From Symbiodinium natans (taxonomy: Eukaryota; Sar; Dinophyceae; Suessiales; Symbiodiniaceae), in the NCBI GenBank assembly GCA_905221605.1, contig CAJNDS010002501.1, positions 824,501-888,500 of the forward strand: a stretch of DNA of 64,000 nucleotides. The letters run 5' to 3'. A program made the translations under genes and the position numbers. The notes beneath the pieces were generated by a model. It did not search any database. It saw nothing but the letters and a program-made list of their open reading frames with translations, and had not been told where the DNA came from. Shown here piece by piece: positions 24,401 through 29,996 of this stretch. How positions within the stretch are numbered: the stretch's first letter is position 1; each line of letters opens with the position of its first letter.

Positions 24401-27400
24401 GCTTTAGGGTTTAGGGTTTAGGCTTTCGGGTTTAGGCTTTAGGCTTTAGGCTTTAGGCTTTAGGGTTTAGGATTTAGGCTTTAGGCTTTAGGCTTTAGGG
24501 TTTAGGCTTTAGGGTTTAGGCTTTAGGCTTTAGGCTTTAGGCTTTAGGCTTTAGGCTTAGGGCTGAAGACTTAGGGTCTAGGGTTTAGGGTTTAGGGTTT
24601 AGGGTTTAGGCCTTAGGGTTTAGGGTTTAGGGTTTAGGGTTTAGTAAGGTTTTGGGTTTGGGGTGTAGGGTTTAGGGTGGAGAGGAGTTTGGAACTTGGA
24701 ACTATCTGAGCCTTACGTCCCAACCTTCTGGCAACCAGAAGTCGCATTCACGCACTTTCCGGGTTTAGGGTTTAGGGTACTCCCTACATGCTAAACCTCG
24801 CAGGACGAAACGGGCAATTTTGTCAAGACGCTCGGCATGGCTTTGGGTTTCGGGGGGAGATGATGGCGGCTGGGAAAGCGGGGTTGGTGCAGTGAATGCT
24901 CCATGGAGCTAGGAGTCAGAAGCCCTTGGCCTGTGAAGAAACTTGAGAATGTGGTCCCTAAGCCCTAAACCCGAAACTCGAAACCCCAAACCCTAAACCC
25001 TGAACCCTGAAGCCTAAACCCTAAAAGGGCTCTTGGGTTGTCGGCGCGCTGAGGGTGTAAGGGATTTGCGGGGGGGGGGGGGGTCTGGACAAGCTTAAGT
25101 GCATGATGCCAGGTATCTCCGTACCGGAAACGGCACCCTGGCTCAGATTTACCGTGGCAGGGTTTAGGATTAGGATTTGGGGCCTAGGGCTTAGGGCAAC
25201 GGGCTCAGGTTTATGGCTTCGGGTCGGGGAATGTGGGATGGGTAGTGACAAGCCCTCCATGTACACCCTAAACCCTAAACCCTGAACCCCCTTGAACCCT
25301 GAACCCTAACTCCTATACGCATCCCAGAAGCCCTAGCGACCCCTTTTGCCTTTGGCGACAGAGCTCACTGAGCTTTACAAGTGGCCTTACCCCCCCCCCT
25401 CTCTCCATCCGAAATGCGATGTATCGTCCGCTGTAACTTAACGTAGGGTTTTGGGGTTTCGGGTTTAGGGTTGGGTTTAGGGATCTTGGAAAGATTTCAC
25501 CAACTGTCGTAGTCGGAAGAAAAGTTATCTCCATCCCCAGCGCTGTTCTGGTATGGGTGATTTGGTTACCCCAAGCCCCCAAAGTATGGACGCTTTGGTC
25601 CTCTGAACTATCGTCTGACGGGTCGGAGGTCTTCAATCCCAACTGACCCAGCAGATGACCTTCGAGCCAAACCGTTTGGGGCCTGAACCGTACTACTGCT
25701 GCCACGAACCCCTTGGGGAGGATGCGGTGCAGGGGCCTTCTATCGAGACCCCCGAAACCCTAAACCCTGTAAACTCTGTGAGGCTACTACTTCGACGTTG
25801 GTGCGTCGGAACTGATCGCAGACGGCAGTATTCAGCTGAAGGCGTGTTCTTTGCTCCTTCTATGGGTTGTTGGTTCAGGGCTTCAGGAGCCAAAAGACTC
25901 AGATGTCCGGCTTTAGGAAGCTTCTCGGCCTTCCATATGTTGTTGGAAGATGAATGCTCAACCTCAATAGTCCCTGGTTGTTGGCGAAGCAGCAAGGACT
26001 TGACTAGGAGGGGGTAGAGTTTAGGCTAGGGTTTAGGTCAGGGTTGTTGAGCAGTTTCAGTTTTGGCCCTACTTGGGTCGCTGATGATCCGATGTTGAAC
26101 CCTCTTTAGCAGAGTGAAACCACACCACCGAACGGCTCCACGTCTCTGGCTGTTGATAGGGGAACGAGATGAGGGGGCTGCAGATAGAATTTTGAGCCAA
26201 GGAATCTAGGAGCCCACTCCCACCCCACCCCCCCCCTACCCATGACCCCCCATGGCCCACCCCAGTTCACTCACGCTATTTCGAGAGCGTAACTCTTTTT
26301 ATAGAAAGAGCCGTTCATTGTTCAGCCCATGATCGAACTCGACCTGAAACCTAACCCTAACCCCCCCCCCTGCCCCCCTGCCGCCCCCCCCCCTGCCCCC
26401 CCCCCTGCCCCCCCCCGCTGCCCCCCCCTCCCCTGCCGCCCCCCCCTGCCCCCCCCCCCTTCCCCCCCCCTGCCCCCCCCCCCCCGCCCCCGCCCCCCCC
26501 CCCCCCCTGCCCCCTCCCCCCCCCCCCCCTGTCCCCCCCCCCCCCCTGCCCCCCCCAACTTGGAGACAGACAGGAAATGTGGAGACACGCAGGAAATGTT
26601 ACCGCCAGTCGACGGGGGGCAAGAGATCAGCAAATAGAAGTGCGCCCATTTTTGTGCCAAGAAGCACGAAAAGCCACCGCTCATGAAGGGATTCTCCCTT
26701 CATTTTCTGCGGGACCGTCTTGGAGTGATATTGGTAGTTTGTGGGGCTCCTGATATGAAGTTTGGGGTTCAGGGTGCGGGTCACGCTTCTCAATCTTGCG
26801 GCCGGTGTGCGATTCCCAGACGGAGCACCGCAGGTTGGCAGAATTGATCGCATCTGCGAGACTGGCGTAGTCCTGGAGGACGAGGGGAGGTTGTTGGTAA
26901 AGTCTAGCCAGGCCAACGGCGGGGCTTCAGACGCCCTGATTGTAAGACAGGTTCAGAAGTGGAGATTCAGAGACCTCGGCGGCTTTGCTTCTTTGGTTTT
27001 CCTACCTTCGCCCAGCCCTTTTCTTGCCTCCTCGGGTGTCACGTGGGAAGATGCGGGTAGAGGATGGCTCCATGACAGCAGCCGACGTCATCATCCTGGC
27101 AACAGGCACCCCCGTCTATGAGCTTGGTGTCCGATCTTGCTGGGTTTTGTATTGTTCCTTTCTCTCAGTAGCTGAACGAGTACACCCTTACACTTTTTGG
27201 GATACTGCAATCCCCTCTAGAACCGAAAGTGTACACTTTTCTCTGGCTTGTGAACTCAGCAGCAAAGTTCATGTTTCATTAGCAATCCGGTTTTGTGCTG
27301 ATGATTACGGGATCCGTTTTCTTTTTGTTTTCCGAATTTGGACGGCAGCTCACGGCGAGGCTTTCAGGAGATTGTTCGAGCCGTAGAGGGTTCTCTTCTC

Positions 27401-29960
27401 TTTCAGTTCTTGCCCGTAGGGCGTTCTGAGCAGGGGGGTTGCGTTGAGGGTTTGGGGTTTATCGGGCTTAGGGTTGGGGCTTAGGGCTTATGGCTCAGGG
27501 TTTTTCAGGTTTCTGCTGTAAGGTGTCTAAGGTTTCTAAGGTTCACCTGGTCCTTACACCCAGGCCGCTTTGCTGGCTCTGTTGCAGACCATTTTGGACC
27601 GACGGCGGCGCCAAGTCGCGTGTACATACCTTGCCGGGCGCCTGCCATGTTGCGAGTCTTCGGGCTCTCCGGCGCAGAGATAGCCTCCCTACCAGTGGGT
27701 GCAGTTACGGAGGTTGAGGCTTTGAAGCGGCTGTTGAGAACGAAGACGCAGGGCTTGCCGCCGAGATTCAGGCAAAATCTCATCCATGAGCGCAGCATTC
27801 TGCGCTCTGATGATGAGATGGACGTGCCAATGGACCTGCAACTCGTGCAGTTCGCCTTCCGCGAGGCTTCAGCCAAGCAAGTGGATGATTTCATTGCCGC
27901 CGCCGAGCATTGCGACGAATATCACACCGAGGAGATCTTGCACCGCTGGCAGAACCCAGATCAGACCAATGACATGGCAGACGAGACTGCTCTCTACATA
28001 GCAACGACAACACGCCAAGCAGGAGTTATGGGCTCCCCTACTACCCCCCTCTATACTACCCCCCCCCCCCCCCCCCCCCTAGGTTCCCCCCTTACATGAC
28101 CTTAATTAGGCTTAATTATCCCTAAATAGCCTTAATTCCCATGAAGGAGTGGCGTGCCTCTTGCTCGAAGCCGGTGCTGACCCCCACCGCCAGTGCGGAC
28201 CGCAGGGCGACACGCCCTTCGTGGCAGCCGCTGGCTCTAGTTGCTTGCCCCTCCTACGCCTCTTCATGGAGACTATATCCAACTTGGGAATCATGTTCAT
28301 GTCTGTTTATATAAGATCCAAGAGGATATTAAAGTATTATTGTTGTTCAGGTTCTAAGGGGAGTATAGGAGATGGTGGGTGCAGATGTAGACGTTGCAAA
28401 CAACTGGGGACTGACAGCTTTGGGCGCCGCTTGCCAGTCCGGCCACATGCAGGTGGCGATCGAGTTGCTAGCAGCAGGCGCCAATGTGAACAGGGCTTGT
28501 TCCTTTTATGGTGAAACCCCTTTGGGTGCAGCTTGTGAGTCTGGACAAATTGGACTGGTTCGGGTGTTGCTGGATGCCGGCGCCGACAGGAGCTTGCTCA
28601 GCGACGGTCGCAACGTCGTGGATGTGGCCGCTTCGTGCTACCATGATGATATTGTCAGGCTGCTGCAGGGCTACAGCCCCGGTTAGCATGGTGTAGACGA
28701 CACCTCTGCAATGAACCCGGAACAGGTTCCCAAAACCTCCTCAGATCCGAAGGCGCCGCAGTGCACTCAGACACTACATTCCGTCGTTCCTAACCCCTCT
28801 TATGCCATAAACTCGGGTTCATTGCAGCGGCGTAGTACACTGAGCTGCTTGACTAAGTGGGGGGCAGTCTCTTAGTCGCTTGGAGAAAAGCTGCGGATGT
28901 TCCAAGTCCAGGCATGTGCGTGCGAAGCCTCTCTACATCTCATGAATGGAGATGCCTCCACACCAACTCGAAGCTCACGATGATGAACATAGGGTTTAGG
29001 GTTTAGGGTTTAGGGTTTAGGGTTTAGGGTACCTAAGCCCTAACATACTTCCACCTCGAATTTACCCAAAACCGGACCCGTCCTCAAGTGCCAGAAATCA
29101 CTTTTGCCAGGCTTTCAGTCGATGACCAAGCCACTGGCCCAGATCTTCGGTGCCTTGGCCCAAGCCAGGGGTTTAGGGTTTAGGGTTTAGGGTTTTGGGG
29201 TTTTGGGTTTTGGGTTTAAGGTTTTGGGTTTTGGGTCTAGGGCCAGGGCTGAGGTTTTCGGATTCAGCGCCTGAGCATTGCCCATTTTTAGGGGTTTGTG
29301 GTTCCTTTACACAGGCAACCCCCCCTCCCCCCCTCCTCGGAAAAATGTCCTTCTGAGAAGATGGTTTCTGGGCCTCCAAGGTCTGGGGCTTCCGGTCTAG
29401 GTGCCTAGGTTAGGGCTTACACCACTTAGGGTTCAGGGCTTATACGTCGTCAAGGTTTCGGGTCTTGGGCAGTTTAGGGTTTAGGGTTCAGCCCTCAGCT
29501 TTTTGGAGTTTCATGGTTTTGCACATTCGCAGTGTTTCTGGAACAGAACCACCCGCCCTAGGCCCTGAGGTAAACCCGGAAGGCTCAATGATAACCATTG
29601 GTACAGGTACCAGAACGCCACGCATCCTAAACCTGAAGCACGCCACCAATCTCGCAATACCTGCGGTGCAGCCACACCCGAAAAAGCCAAAAGCAAATCC
29701 AAAACCTCTAAACACCCCCGAAACCCTAAAGCCCCCAAACCTTAACTAAGCCTTAAGCCCTTCGATTCTCCATGTTGGCCAGCCTGGCGGAGGTGAGGAT
29801 GTTGCAAAGAAGGCCGGGATTTGGACGTGCGTTTGGGCATTTTGTTGTCCCAGGCATGTCGCCAGGTGTTCGATTTGCGCATGCACGCATGCACGTACAT
29901 ACATATATATATATATATACTATGCAATTACAAATACATGTACATATGCATATGTATACA

Positions 29961-29996
<36 letters not shown>

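Noticed and set aside
26322-26684. Glycine-rich (-) and proline-rich (+) frames
   Set aside because: Direct translation of C runs.
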